Source: Desmodesmus armatus
Taxonomy: Eukaryota; Chlorophyta; Chlorophyceae; Sphaeropleales; Scenedesmaceae
Assembly: GCA_007449985.2 (NCBI GenBank)
Contig: VIIQ02000263.1
Location: forward strand, 1 to 64,000
DNA: 64,000 nucleotides
Reading direction: 5' to 3'
In this document: positions 12,175 through 23,400 of the stretch, one piece after another
Layout: every line of letters starts with the position of its first letter
How positions within the stretch are numbered: the stretch's first letter is position 1
Notes under the pieces: model-generated
Databases searched by the model: none
Told to the model about the DNA's origin: nothing
Seen by the model: only the letters and a program-made list of their open reading frames with translations
Made by a program: the position numbers and the translations under genes

Positions 12175-13222
12175 CGTGGTCGTCATGTGCTGCTGCTGGT
12201 GCTGCTGTCGTGAGTGCCAGCTTGTCTATTGCTGCTGTGACGACAGTGTATCCGGGAGGTAGGCCGCCTAGGTGTCTGGCGGCCACATCTGCTGCGAAGG
12301 AGTCAAGGTCTTCAAGGACGAGACCGACACGCAGGAAGGGACTGGAAAAGCGCTGGTACTGCAGAAACAGGGGAGGGGATAGAGGGGACGGCAGCAGCAA
12401 GTGCGCACAAAGAGAGGGTCTGGTGAGAGGCAAATGCACGACAAAAAGGACGGGGGGTGGGGGCTGGGAGACGGGTGGGAGTGGGACTCTGCTTGCTGCT
12501 GCCTGAGGTAGGAGGGGTCCAGCAGCCCACACTGCACGTCCTTACATTATCCCGCCTGTTTCAGGACTAGCACGAACATTCCCCCCTCCCCCCTTGCCGG
12601 CAGGCTTTCAGCATTCCTCACTGCCACTCCCCTACCATGTTCAAATGCACTCGACCCCCCCCCCCCGTCCCGTCCCGTCCCTGCCGCCCCCAATGCAGGC
12701 AGGCAGCTGAAGCCCCCCCCTCCTGTGACAGTTATCCCTCACCTGATCTCGCAGCACCCTGTTGGTGGTGAAGGGGTAGGTGATGGAGAAGTAGGAGTCA
12801 GCAGGGCTGCGCTGAGCAGGGTGAGGCTCGGCCTGCAGGGCAGGGAACAGTATTAACAGATAACAGTGTTGCAGAAGACATATCAATAACTCTCATGTTG
12901 AGGTGTTCATGTTTCATAGGCTTGCTGCACCCTGTGTGGTCGCCGCACAGGTGCCACTGCTGGGAACAAGTCCGGGACTTGCAGTCCCTGCTGCTGCCCC
13001 CTGCTGCAACCCCGCACCACCGCTGCATCGAGACACCCCGATTTCATCATAGTTTACGTACACAGCCGTCCATCATGCTGCAAGCCAATCGCCTCTTGCA
13101 GTTTTCAGCCGTTGCTACTGCTGATCCAAGATCACCAATGCAGGGACTCGGTATTGTGAACACACCTGCGGCACGTAGTGCACGACCAAGCCCCTCTCGC
13201 CGATTCCTCTTCCCTGAACTGA
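7249..13222 (-). CDS. Acyl-CoA thioesterase, double-hotdog, ACOT9-like
   Basis: It should hydrolyse acyl-CoA to free acid and CoA, probably in the mitochondrion as ACOT9 does; localisation is inferred. Exons in sense order: 13166-13222 (tentative), 12743-12832, 11972-12358, 10540-10843, 9231-9438, 8485-8642, 7943-8028, 7596-7688 and 7259-7365. All borders from 12832 down are GT/AG and the phases agree. Hotdog 1: ADSYFSITYPFTTNRV, VGLVLEDLDSFAADV, VVTAAIDKLAL, then CWSGKSSMEVLVELS and AHFVMVLA. Linker: AHRAKRNQTSLLSGVEPGPEE. Hotdog 2: RNNANNIFGGHLLRLAAELA, LGDVSFRRPVPIGCVLSF, VTNDFSFVFCAVG. These follow the order in animal ACOT9 and plant homologues. Long Gln and Ala runs are inserted in exons 11972-12358 and 10540-10843. 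The end is open: the last exon either reads into a TAG at 7249-7251 (ending AAHRCV) or splices onward. The N terminus is unresolved; an ORF from ATG at 13509 (MLRGGVLLQRLQICLQ) resembles a mitochondrial presequence but is not joined in frame. Confidence 0.85.
8684..8736. repeat. CAG tract in the intron between the linker and hotdog-2 exons
   Basis: About 17 uninterrupted CAG units on the plus strand, just upstream (sense) of the acceptor at 8643-8648. They lie in the intron, so they are not translated if splicing is as modelled. Confidence 0.85.
8836..8885 (-). repeat. 5' exon-edge echo of exon 8485-8642
   Basis: It repeats the start of the exon (TGCCCATGTCGTGCACCAG and on) preceded by its own CAG acceptor, about 245 bp upstream in sense direction. 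It is diverged and contains an in-frame stop. Confidence 0.65.
9588..10188 (-). repeat. Three 5' exon-edge echoes of the thioesterase linker exon
   Basis: Copies at about 9588-9703, 9866-9953 and 10128-10188 repeat the start of exon 9231-9438: an acceptor, GCTGCT-rich codons, then AHRAKRNQTSLLSGVEPGP in progressively diverged and shorter form (AHRVKRNQTSLLSGVKPGP, AHRAKRSQTSLLSGVEP, AHSANKTSL). Only the 9231-9438 copy has a full exon ending in a donor in the right phase. Confidence 0.75.
11030..11103 (-). repeat. 5' exon-edge echo of exon 10540-10843
   Basis: It repeats CWSGKSSMEVLVELSTAPP with its acceptor, about 255 bp upstream (sense) of the true exon. It is followed on the plus strand by poly-G runs (about 11140-11280), which are poly-C in sense. 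Confidence 0.8.
11710..11764 (-). repeat. 3' exon-edge echo of exon 11972-12358
   Basis: It repeats the exon end (TQYPLSIHSDLRMVGQ) and its GTG donor, about 262 bp downstream in sense direction. The copy is nearly identical, so it is recent. Confidence 0.8.
12120..12172 (-). repeat. Coding CAG tract (poly-Gln) in the thioesterase
   Basis: About 17 CTG units on the plus strand, read as Gln on the sense strand, lie between AIDKLAL and LSRRVSVDV of exon 11972-12358. Animal ACOT9 has only a short loop here, so this is a lineage-specific insertion. Confidence 0.8.
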
Positions 13223-14471
13223 CTGATGTTCCACGTGAAGGGAAAGAGGTCCTCTAGCTCCCCTTCTGTCTCAACTTGCTTGGCACCTGCTGGCTGGGGG
13301 ATAATGTTATGTCCCATTGCTACTGCCCCGTGCAACATGTGCAGACTTGCACAACGCGGAGATTCTGCTTTCGAAGTCGAAGTCGAGCTACAGCCTCGGC
13401 TGAGCAGTAGCAGCACAGCAGCGGGTAGGGTGTGGGTGGGTGCCTGCTGTGTATGGCCTGTTTGCAGGCAGATCTGCAGACGTTGCAGCAGTACCCCACC
13501 CCTCAACATTGTTCGTATTCAACCTGGATGCACACCTCCCAACACTAGCTGAGCGCATGCACATGGGCAGGGTGCTGCAACCGAGTTGTCACTTGTGTCA
13601 CTGACACATTTTGAATTGTCGAAATTTTGAATGAGTTTTGACAGGGGTTGCTCGACAGAAGTATCCAGTACCTTCACCAGAAGCAATTGAATACAGTGTG
13701 TTGAGTGGAGTCCCTTTCAGTCTGAGGGAAATGGCAGCTCAATGTACAAAGCCCTCTGCAAACACCATATGTGGGCCACACAGTGAGCACCTGCCACTGT
13801 TGCTAGCGCTCTCCTTGTGAGATCCGAGACACCCAGTGGCTAGCAGACGGTTTCGTTGCTGCAAGCCGCACTCATCACCAGTTGATAACAACGTGATGCA
13901 ACTCATGCAACCGTTGTGAGCCACAACGATGGAGCCAAACCTCAACTGACAAGTGGACAGAGACAAGGACGGCCCCATGCAAGACAAGGGCAGTGAAACA
14001 GACATACATCTGCCACAAAGGCAGACCCAACAAGCAACCGCCCCCAACACATCCATGTAAAAAGCCGTCACTTGCCTGACACGCCAGCAGTGATTGTCAC
14101 TGCACTGAGGGTGTCTGCATTCATGTGAGGCATGGAGGGGGGGGTGTCCCATCCCACGGGATCAATGTGCAAACGCGAGCGACTGAGAGCAACGAGAGCA
14201 TGCGCCAACCAGAGCAACTGCTGTGTAATAGCCACTTTCCACATACCAGCAGACACCAACTCCACCACCAGAACCACATCCCCGCCTTGACCATTTGTTG
14301 TCTCAACCGCAGCAAGCGCACACTATTGCCAGGTGCCAGTACTGCCACTAGAGCTGCGGTGCATGCAACATTCAACATGGCTCTGCCAGCCGCTCGTTCC
14401 ACCCTGCATCACGGTAGCTGACTCTGCTGCCGCAACCACTGCTGCTGCTGCTGCTGCTGCTGATGATGCTG
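13223..14471. other. Spacer between the thioesterase 5' end and the SET gene 3' end
   Basis: It probably holds the unresolved first exon(s) of the thioesterase (candidate ORF 13132-13509, minus strand) and its promoter. From about 13550 to 14420 I see no gene; sequence composition is more balanced and lacks poly-G/C runs. Confidence 0.45.
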
Positions 14472-17400
14472 CTAGGGCAAAACAACCTCATCCCCAGGCT
14501 CCACCTCCCGCTGCTGTTGCTGCTGCTGCCGCCGCCCCCGCTGCTGTTGCTGCTGCTGCTGCTGGTCGGCAGTGGGCTGCAGGCTGTCATCTGAAGAGCT
14601 CCCACTCGCTGACGCACCGGCGGCCGCAGCATGACCACCACCACTGCCTCCACCCGCTGCTGCTGCTGCTGCAGCTGGTGCTGCGATGGCTGGTGCTATG
14701 GCTGGCGCTGCTGCTGCAGCTGGTGCTGCGATGGCTGGTGCTATGGCTGGCGCTGCTGCTGCAGCTGGTGCTGCGATGGCTGGTGCTATGGCTGGCGCTG
14801 CTGCTGCAGCTGCAGCTGCTGGAGCAGCATCAACCCTCTCTGCCCCCTCGCGCCCTCCACCACCGCCAAACACCGCAGCAGCAGCCATAGCAGTAGCAGC
14901 AGCGACAGCATCATCCGCACCAGCACCAGCAGCAGCAGCAGCAGCAGCAGGGGGTGCTGCTGCCAGTGCCCTGCGTGCTGCCACCACCCTGGGGGGTAGG
15001 GGTCCCCCCACCCCCCAGGCATTGGCCTCTTCCTGTAGCAGCTGCAGCCGGTTAGCAGCAGCAGCATCTGCCGCCAGTCCTGCACGCCGTAGGGCCTCCA
15101 CTGCTAGCAAGGCATGCTTGGCCTGCTGCAGGGTGAGGTGAGGGGCTGACTGGATGGCGGTGAGGAAGACCCCAATGTCGCGCAGCAACGCCGTCTTGGC
15201 CTGGGGGGGGGGGGGGGGGGGGCGGAGGGGGGGGGGCAGCAGTGAGAGGTGGTGCCTTTGAATGCAGGAGAAGAGTGTGGGTGATGGTGGGGATGTGTCC
15301 ATGTGAGCAGCAGGGCCTCCACTGCTAGCAAGGCATGCTTGGCCTGCTGCAGGGTGAGGTGAGGGGCTGACTGGATGGCGGTGAGGAATACCCCAATGTC
15401 GCGCAGCAGCGCAGTCTTGGCCAGGAATGGGGGGAGAGGGGGGGAGGGGGCAGGGCAGGGGGGCAGTGAACGATGGTGTGTGAATTTGAAATTGGGTCTG
15501 CAAGGAGGGGGGGTGGGTGGCGGTGAGGTGCGTGGCTGACTGGATGGCTGAGATGAGAAATTGGAGGTCACGCAGCAGAGTGTCTTAGCTTGGAGGGGGG
15601 GGGGGGGGGGGGCGACAGGGCGGGGGGGGGGGGGGGGGGGGCAGTCAGTGGTGGTGCCCGTAAAGGCAGGAGGAGGGTGGGGGTGGCGATGGGAATGTGT
15701 TCAAGAGCGTAGTAGCACGCCTACTCCTAGCAAGGCATGCTTGGTCTTCTGCAGGGTGAGGTGAGGGGCTGACTGGATGGCGGTGAGGAACACACCAATG
15801 TCGCGCAGCAGAGCCGTCTTGGCCTGGGGGGGGGGGGGGGGCAACGGTGGTGTGACAAGGGGGGGGATGTCGTGGTGAACGATGGTGTGTGGATGGGGGT
15901 TCAAGAGGTTGAGAAAATGGGGAGGGGACTCAGTAAATGTGGGTGCGATGTACATGTTGCGTGTGATATGCGGGGGTACATGTTGTGTGTGATATGCGGG
16001 GGATGTGTGGGGGTGAGGGCATGCTGGAACACTGCACTAGCAACCTCGCATCTGCACTACATGTTGGTAGCTGGCTGCAAAAAAGGAAGTTCCTTGCAGA
16101 CTCTGCCAAACTGGCACAGGAAAAAGCCAGACCGTTGTGACGCTGTATGCGTAAGAGCCTATGTGCTGTTGGCGTAGGGCATGCATGCGCTGCTAGCTGG
16201 ACTTCTTGCAGGGGGTCCACCACACACCTACGCCCCCAGGGGGGAGGGGCCCGGGGGGGAAATTGCTTCTACCCCTCCCCCTGTGTCGTTTTTAGGCTGT
16301 TGTTGGGACTGCCCCCCCCCCCCCCCCCCAGGCCTCCCAGCCACCTTGTATCCCCTGCTGCCCCTCCCTCCCTTGCCCCCCCCCCGGGGCCCACCTCATC
16401 TTTCTGCCTCAGTGTTTTAACGTAGGCATGCAGCTGCAGGTTGCCCCTGCACGCCTCCCAGAAGTCAGCAGAGCTCCTCTCATAGGAAGCTAGCAGCTCC
16501 TGGCCTGAGGGGGGGGGGGGGCAGACAGGCGACACAGGCACATGCAACATGTCCATGGGTTCGGGCATTGGGAAAAGGGGAGTGTAGCTGTCGTGTCTGT
16601 GTCACATTGGGGGGGGGGGGGGGGCATCCCCGATCTGAAGTGCAGCCAGGGCCGTACGACTATGTCCCTAATCACTGTGATTACCACATGCGGAAGGTGC
16701 CCAGGCCTCAACCAAGCACAATCCAGCACCCCTGCCCCCAAAACTCCATCCACAATCCCCCCCCCCTTCCAGTACCACCCCACCTGGTTCCACAGGCCTC
16801 TCAGTAACCGCCGCAATGACTGGGATGTAGTCGCCCCCCAGGGTGCGGTACACGCAGTGCTCCCACGACACGTTGGACTGGCGATTGACATACCTACAGC
16901 AGGAGCAGCAGCAGCAGCAGCAGGAGCAGCAGCAGCAGCAGCAGCAGCAATAGCACGGTGACTCAGTCAGGCTGCGGTTGAATGCTGCTGCATTTCCCTG
17001 CATGCTCGCCGTGCATGACATCTCCCCTGGTCTGGGTGCCCCCCCCCCCCCCACACACACACACACACGTCACCACAACCAAACAACATGCACTGTTCGC
17101 TGACATAAGCCAACGACCAACCAGCACACGTCACAGCAAAACACACTCAGACAGAGAGACACAACATAACACCACGTGTGAATGATGGTAAACCAGCCAG
17201 CACCCCTCCCTTCTTCTCATACTGGCAATTCTCAACCACCCCACTCACGTGTTGCAGTTGCACCTCCTCCTTGCTGCGCGTGGGCAGGGCCCCAGCCCCT
17301 TCTCCTGCATCACCTCCCCCCAGGTTTGTGTGTCGTTGACCAGACACATCCGGCTGGTGGTGTCGTCACCAACCATCACCAGGGGGCCGTCAGGGATGCA

Positions 17401-20400
17401 TTCAGGCACATCCTGAGGGTGGTGGTGGGGGGGGGGGGGGGGTGGGGGGGGGGGGGGGGGGGGGGGGGGGAAAGGAGGGTCAGAAAGAAAGGGGGGGGGG
17501 GTGCAGTGAACATGTTGGTGCGTGGTATGGCAGCACTGAGGTATGTCAGGCATACCAATGACACAGTTTCTGGTGGAGGTAGGATGTGGTGGTGTCGTCA
17601 CCCACCATCACCAGGGGGCCGTCAGGAATGCACTCAGGAACATCCTGAAAATTGAGAGGAAGGGGCGGGGGGGGGGGGGGGGGGGACGAACAAGTTGGTG
17701 GGGTGTATGGCAGCAATGAAGCATTTCAGGCATCCCAACGACACAGTGTGTGATGGAGGTGGAGGTATGGCTGCTGGTGGTGTCGTCACCAACCATCACC
17801 AGGGGGGCCGTCAGGGATGCATTCAGGCACATCCTGAAGAAAGCAAAAAGAGGGGGGGGGGGGATGGAAGGAGGCACAGTGAATGGGGCAAGAAAGGAGA
17901 GGAGACGCAGTGAGGCGTGTGTGTGTGTGGGGGGGGGGGGGGGGGCGTCAGGCACATACACATGCAAGTTTCGGGAGAGGGGTCACTCCAATTCAGGGTG
18001 GTGCATGTATGTGTCTGTGTGTGAAGACGAGGGTGCATGTCAGGCACGGCCATAGGCAACCCATGATGCAGTGGGCGTCCAAAGGAGGGGGGAGGTGGAG
18101 GGAGTGACGTGTGTTTTGCTTTGATTAGAAAATGCAGGACAAGGCCCCTGTCAGCCTTGCAACATGCCCCACCCCCTCCCCTTCCCCCTTCCCCCCTGGC
18201 GCCCCGGCCCCCACCTTCAAGCCCCCCCTCTCTCACCTGTGTCCACTCCACGGGCATGCTGTAGGCGTTCTTCAGGCCATATGTGCAGGTCAGGTCACAC
18301 GTGGTGGCTATCACGTCCTCCCTGCACAACAGGGGGGGGGGGCAGCAGGACAGCAATATGGAGGTTTTGTCAGGGCTGGCTATTCAACATGACGTGCTGC
18401 ACAGTGACATGTGCTGTGGCTGACGATGGAGATGGTGCCGGGGCTAGTAGTTGTGATGCTGACAAGTGTGGTGGTGAGGATCATGACGTTCTCCCTGCAC
18501 AAGGGGGGGGAGTGAGGGTGTGGGGGGGCAAGAGGGGGGGGGGGGGATGCAGGTGATGTCAGATCTGGCCAGTGAACATGACATACTGCACAGCGTAGGG
18601 CAGTGCCTGCAGGAGGTGCACAGGACACACCCAAAACCCCTAACCCCATGAATGAACTGCAGCCCAGACACCCAGTCAAGGCCTAGAAGGAGGTGGGAGC
18701 GCGTGTGTTTCCACTTCATTCTAGGTCCTGACTGGGTGTCTGGGAAGCAGTTCAACACAGGGAGTTGGGGAGGGAGGAGGTAGTGGCAGTGAAATCATAC
18801 CCAGGCCAGGTTGCACATCATGGGAGGGTCAACAGCAGCTTGCCCGGGGAGGGGTGTGTGTGTCTGTGCAGAGAGGATACACGTGTAGCTAGCATGGCGG
18901 AGGGGCACCGCCGCCTGGCCCTACCACACCCTGACAGCTGGCAAAAAATATAATGCAGTAATGCAGTAATGCAGCAATGCACAGGGCGCATGTAGTAATG
19001 CAGTAATGCACAGGACGCATGCAGTAATGCAGCAATGCACAGGACGCATGCAGTAATGCGATAATGCAGTAATACAGTAATGCACTGGACGCATACAAAG
19101 CATGTTGTCGAGTGCTGCTGCACAGGTTATTGCCCGGCCCTATGCGCAGCTATTGCTGCACCGGCTGCACTGCCAGTGTCGGCCGCCGCCGAGCCGTTGC
19201 CGCCGAGCCGTCATTGCTGCTACCATAACACATCTGCCCCCCCCCCCCCCCCGGTCTCCCACTGGAGCATCACCGCTAAATTATGCAAGAGCCCACCCAT
19301 TCACCGCTCCCGCACATCACAACTTCTGTCAAGCGCTGCGCATACCACCACACCCTCGATTGTCACACCCCAGCACCCCCCCCCCCACCCTTGGCACCGT
19401 TCAACATGCAAGTACGTCCAACCCCATGAAAGTAAACAGCTGCCCAGATACCCAGTCCAGGACTGGAAGGTCTGCAGTGCTGGTGCGGTACAGCCATCCT
19501 CTCAGGTTACAACTCGGTTTGCGGGGAGCAGTTCAACACATTGGGGGGGGGGGGAAGGAGGAGGACAGCACGAGGAGATCATAGAAAATTTGTCAGGGTT
19601 GGTGAGTGAACACAACTTGCTCCACAAAAGGGCGGCGGGTGCAGGACAATTCTGAGGAGGTGCACGGGGGACAAGACCAAAGCCTCTGGCCACATGATGT
19701 TGACGGCTGCCCAAACGCCCAGCCCAGGCCTGGAAGGTTGGCAGTGCTGTTGCAGCACCGCACCTACCTTCTAGGTATGGACTGTGTGTCTCAGCAGCAC
19801 TTCAACACAGAGGGTGGTGGATCATAGAGGTAGTGGGAAGGGGGGCAGGGGGGGGGGAGTTGTAGGAGGGCATTTGGAAGGCAATTCAAGGCGTGGCTGG
19901 TGAACACATAAATCTGCACAGTTGAGCGGCAAGTGCAGGAAGTTCAGGGAGGGTCCATGGGGAACACGAACCCCCCTGCGGCCTCATGATGGCCACAGCT
20001 TGCCCAGACACCCAGTCTAATCGTGGGTCATCAGTGCTTGTTCAGTAGCGCCTGCCTCAAATTCTGGGGAGCATTTCAAACACACGGTGTCCGAGATTGT
20101 CGTGTGAGGGCACTATGGAGGCAATGCCAGGGTCGGCTAGTGGACATAAGATGCTGCACAGTTGGGCGGCGGGTGCCGCAGGTTCTAAAAGGAGGGGGCA
20201 TCGGGCACAGGTACAACCCTGACTCCCGAAGTAAACTTGGGCGGCGGGCGCAGGAGGATCTGAGGAGGGTGCACGGGAAACAAGTGACTTGTTTGAAACC
20301 TCAGACGCCAAGATTTTGACGGCTGCCAGAACACCCCAGTCCAGGCCTGGAAGATTGGCAGTGCTTCTGCAGTACGGCCTGCTCCCCAGGTATTGACGGG

Positions 20401-23400
20401 GTGACTGGGGTGACTCGACGGCAGGAGGGAGCAGTCCAACACTAGTGTACTGAGGGTTGGGGATCGTAGTAGTGGGGGGTGGGGGTGGGGGTGGGGGTGG
20501 GGGTGGGGGTGGGGGTGGGGTGGGGGGGGGGTGGGGTGGGGGTGGGGGTGGGGGTGGGGGTGGGGGTGGGGGGTGGGGGGGGGGTGGGGTGGGGGTGGGG
20601 TGGGGGGTGGGGGTGAGGGGGGGGGGGGGGTGGGGGTGGGGGTGGGGGTGGGGGTGGGGGTGGGGGTGGGGGTGGGGGTGGGGCCCGGGGTGGAGCAAGC
20701 AGGTGCCACAGCATGGGACGGGAAAATGTGGTTGAGGGGGGGGGGGGCAAGACTGCCTGGCCCTGCCTCACCTGACAGTTGGCAACAATCTGCACTGTAA
20801 TGCACTTGACGCATGCACCCCATCAACATCCCACCCCCCTTGCGAACCCCGCCTGATGATCGCCTCTGCATTTCACATGCACCCAACCCAATCACCACCA
20901 CCGTGCACCACAACCTCTGAGAACCGCTGCGCATGCCCCCACACCCTCTGCCTTCACCACCAAGTGACCCCTTCACCTCCGGGCACTGTTCCGCAATTCT
21001 CTGCAAGTGAGCCCAGCCCCCAACGGCACACCGCCCTAGCCTCCGCCCCTGCCCCCAATGTGATGCGCAAAGCAAGTTAGCTGTCACTCTCCAGCCCGGC
21101 CTGCAGGTCCCAAGCAGGCACCAGCAGCTGTCCATCCGCCACACCAATCACACTAAATCTGCGTCCCCAACCTCGGCCTACAACAGCACTCCTCGATCAT
21201 CAACACTGCATTGCCCACATGCACGCTTTGCCCCTCCCGATTTAGAAACCCCGTCGCCAACACCAAAGCATATTAGTGTTGCTGTCACCCCCCCCCCCCC
21301 ACCCACACCCACCCACACATACAAACCTCTGTGTGAGCAGGTCCTCCGAGCATGCCCCCAGCAGCCGCCACACCCCATTGCCTGACTGAAGCTGCATCAG
21401 TCCATGCCGACCCTGCATCAGCCCATGCTGGCATGCCCCCCCCCCCCCCCCCCCCGCTGTCAAGCTCCAACAGTAAGCACTGCATGGCATGTCTGCCCCC
21501 CCCCTCTACCCTATAAGTGCAAAGCACCCCCTCAAAGTGTCACCCCCCCCCCCCCCGGGTGCATCCCAACTCCCTGCGTACTGGGGCGGGACAGGCACTG
21601 GCCAAGGGGTAGCTGCTGGGGGCATAGTTGTGGGGACCCGCTCACACACAAGTAAATGTGTGCAGGTCCCTTCAAAATGCCCCCAGCAGGGCCCTTGCCC
21701 AATACCCTCACGCTGACCCTGCATCAATGCCAGGACCCTGCAGTGCACCCTCACCCCCCCCCCACACACACACTCACACCTGCTTTCCCCCACCTGTATG
21801 CGCAAAGCACACCCTCCAAGCATCACAACATATGCAGCCTTGCTGCCCACCCCCCCCCCCCACACACACACACTTACTGTGTGTGAGCAGGTCCCCCCAG
21901 CACTGCCCCCAGCAGTGACCCTTTCTCCAGTGCCTGTTGCGCCACCAAAGTGTGCTGCACACTGCACACACCCCTCCCCACCCCCACCCCCACTCCCACC
22001 CCCCCTCCCCCTATTTCCGCGAAAACCACTGATGCCCAGCACTGCTACCCCCCTGCCTCCACCTGTACGTGCCAATCCCCCCCGCCCTCCAAAGCCAAAG
22101 CAAATACACCCCCCCCCCGGGTCTTACTTATGTGTGAGCAGGTCCCCAAAGTATGCTCCCAGCAGCTGCCCCTTGTCCAGTGGCTGCCCCGCCACCAGCA
22201 TGTGCTGCACACCAAAGCCCTGGCCACTGGGGGAGCACACGGGCCGGATGGGGTTGTAGTGAACAGGGTGGCAGGGGTCTTGTACAACCTCCACACGAGT
22301 ACGGCCACTCAGCTCCCTGTGCCGTGGAAAAGGAGGGCCAAAGGGGGGGGGGGGGGGGCAGGGTGATTGTGCGGCCGGTGGGACAGCAGGAGTGGACGGG
22401 GTGGCAGGGGTCCTGCACGACCTCCACATGAAAATGCACACGGGAGGGGGGGGGGGGGAGCAGGGGGGGGGGGGGCACACAGGGCGGATGGGGTTGTAGT
22501 GAACGGGGTGGCAGGGGGGTCTTGTACAACCTCCACACGAGTACGGCCACTCAGCTGCCTGTGACATGAAATGCACATGGGGGGGAGGGGAGGGGGGGAT
22601 TTGCACAGAGGCAGGTGGGCACGCAGGGAGGGGGAGGGGGGGTGGGGGTTAAAGCAAGAGGATGGGGTTGTAATAAACAGGGTGGAGGGGTCTTGCACAA
22701 CCTCCACACGAGTACGGCCACTCAGCTCCCTGCAGCATGGGAAATTTGGGGGGGGGGGGGGGGGGAGGGGATGAGATCGTACGGGAAGGTGAGCGGGGGG
22801 AGGTAAGGAAAGAAGAGCGGGGTGTAGTGAACGGGGGCACGGGTCCTGAACTACCTCCACACGAGTACGTGCACTCAGCTCCCTGCGACACAAACAAGGC
22901 GTGGGGGGGGGGGAGTACAGGCAGGTGGCCGTGGGTGGGTGGGGGGTGGGTGGGGGGGTGGTGGGGGTGGGGGGGTGGGTGGGGGTGGGGGGCAGGAAGG
23001 GGGGTTGTAGTGCACAGTGTGGCACGCGTCCTGAACCACCTCCACACGCGTACAACCGCTGAGGCCCTGCACCGTGGAAAAGGAGGGCGGGGGGGGGGGG
23101 GGGGGCAGGATAAATTGTGCACCCAGGTGGACAGCAGGAGTAGTGCACGGGGTGGCAGGGGTCCTGCACAACCTACACATGGGTACGGCTACTCTGCTCC
23201 TTGCGACATGGTGCCCGGAGGGGGGGGGGGGGGTAACAGCCAAAATGCCAGAAGCAAGGTGAGCCAACAGGGAGGGGGTTGTAGTGAACAGTGAGACAGG
23301 GGTCCACCACAAGCTCCGCACGAGCTCCCTGAAACAACTCCCACAGGGACATGGAGGCAACGCAACCGGTGAGCGGCAACGTTGGAAGTGGTGGTGGCGG

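Noticed and set aside
18818..19123. Cys/Ala/Leu-rich minus-strand ORFs
   Set aside because: Translation of the AATGCAGT minisatellite.
20471..20690. Telomere or subtelomere
   Set aside because: The unit is TGGGGG, not a known algal telomere repeat, and genes continue on both sides.
20185..21147. 320-codon minus-strand ORF, Pro/Thr/His-rich
   Set aside because: It reads the TGGGGG array and intron repeats of the SET gene; the phase-consistent exons skip this region.
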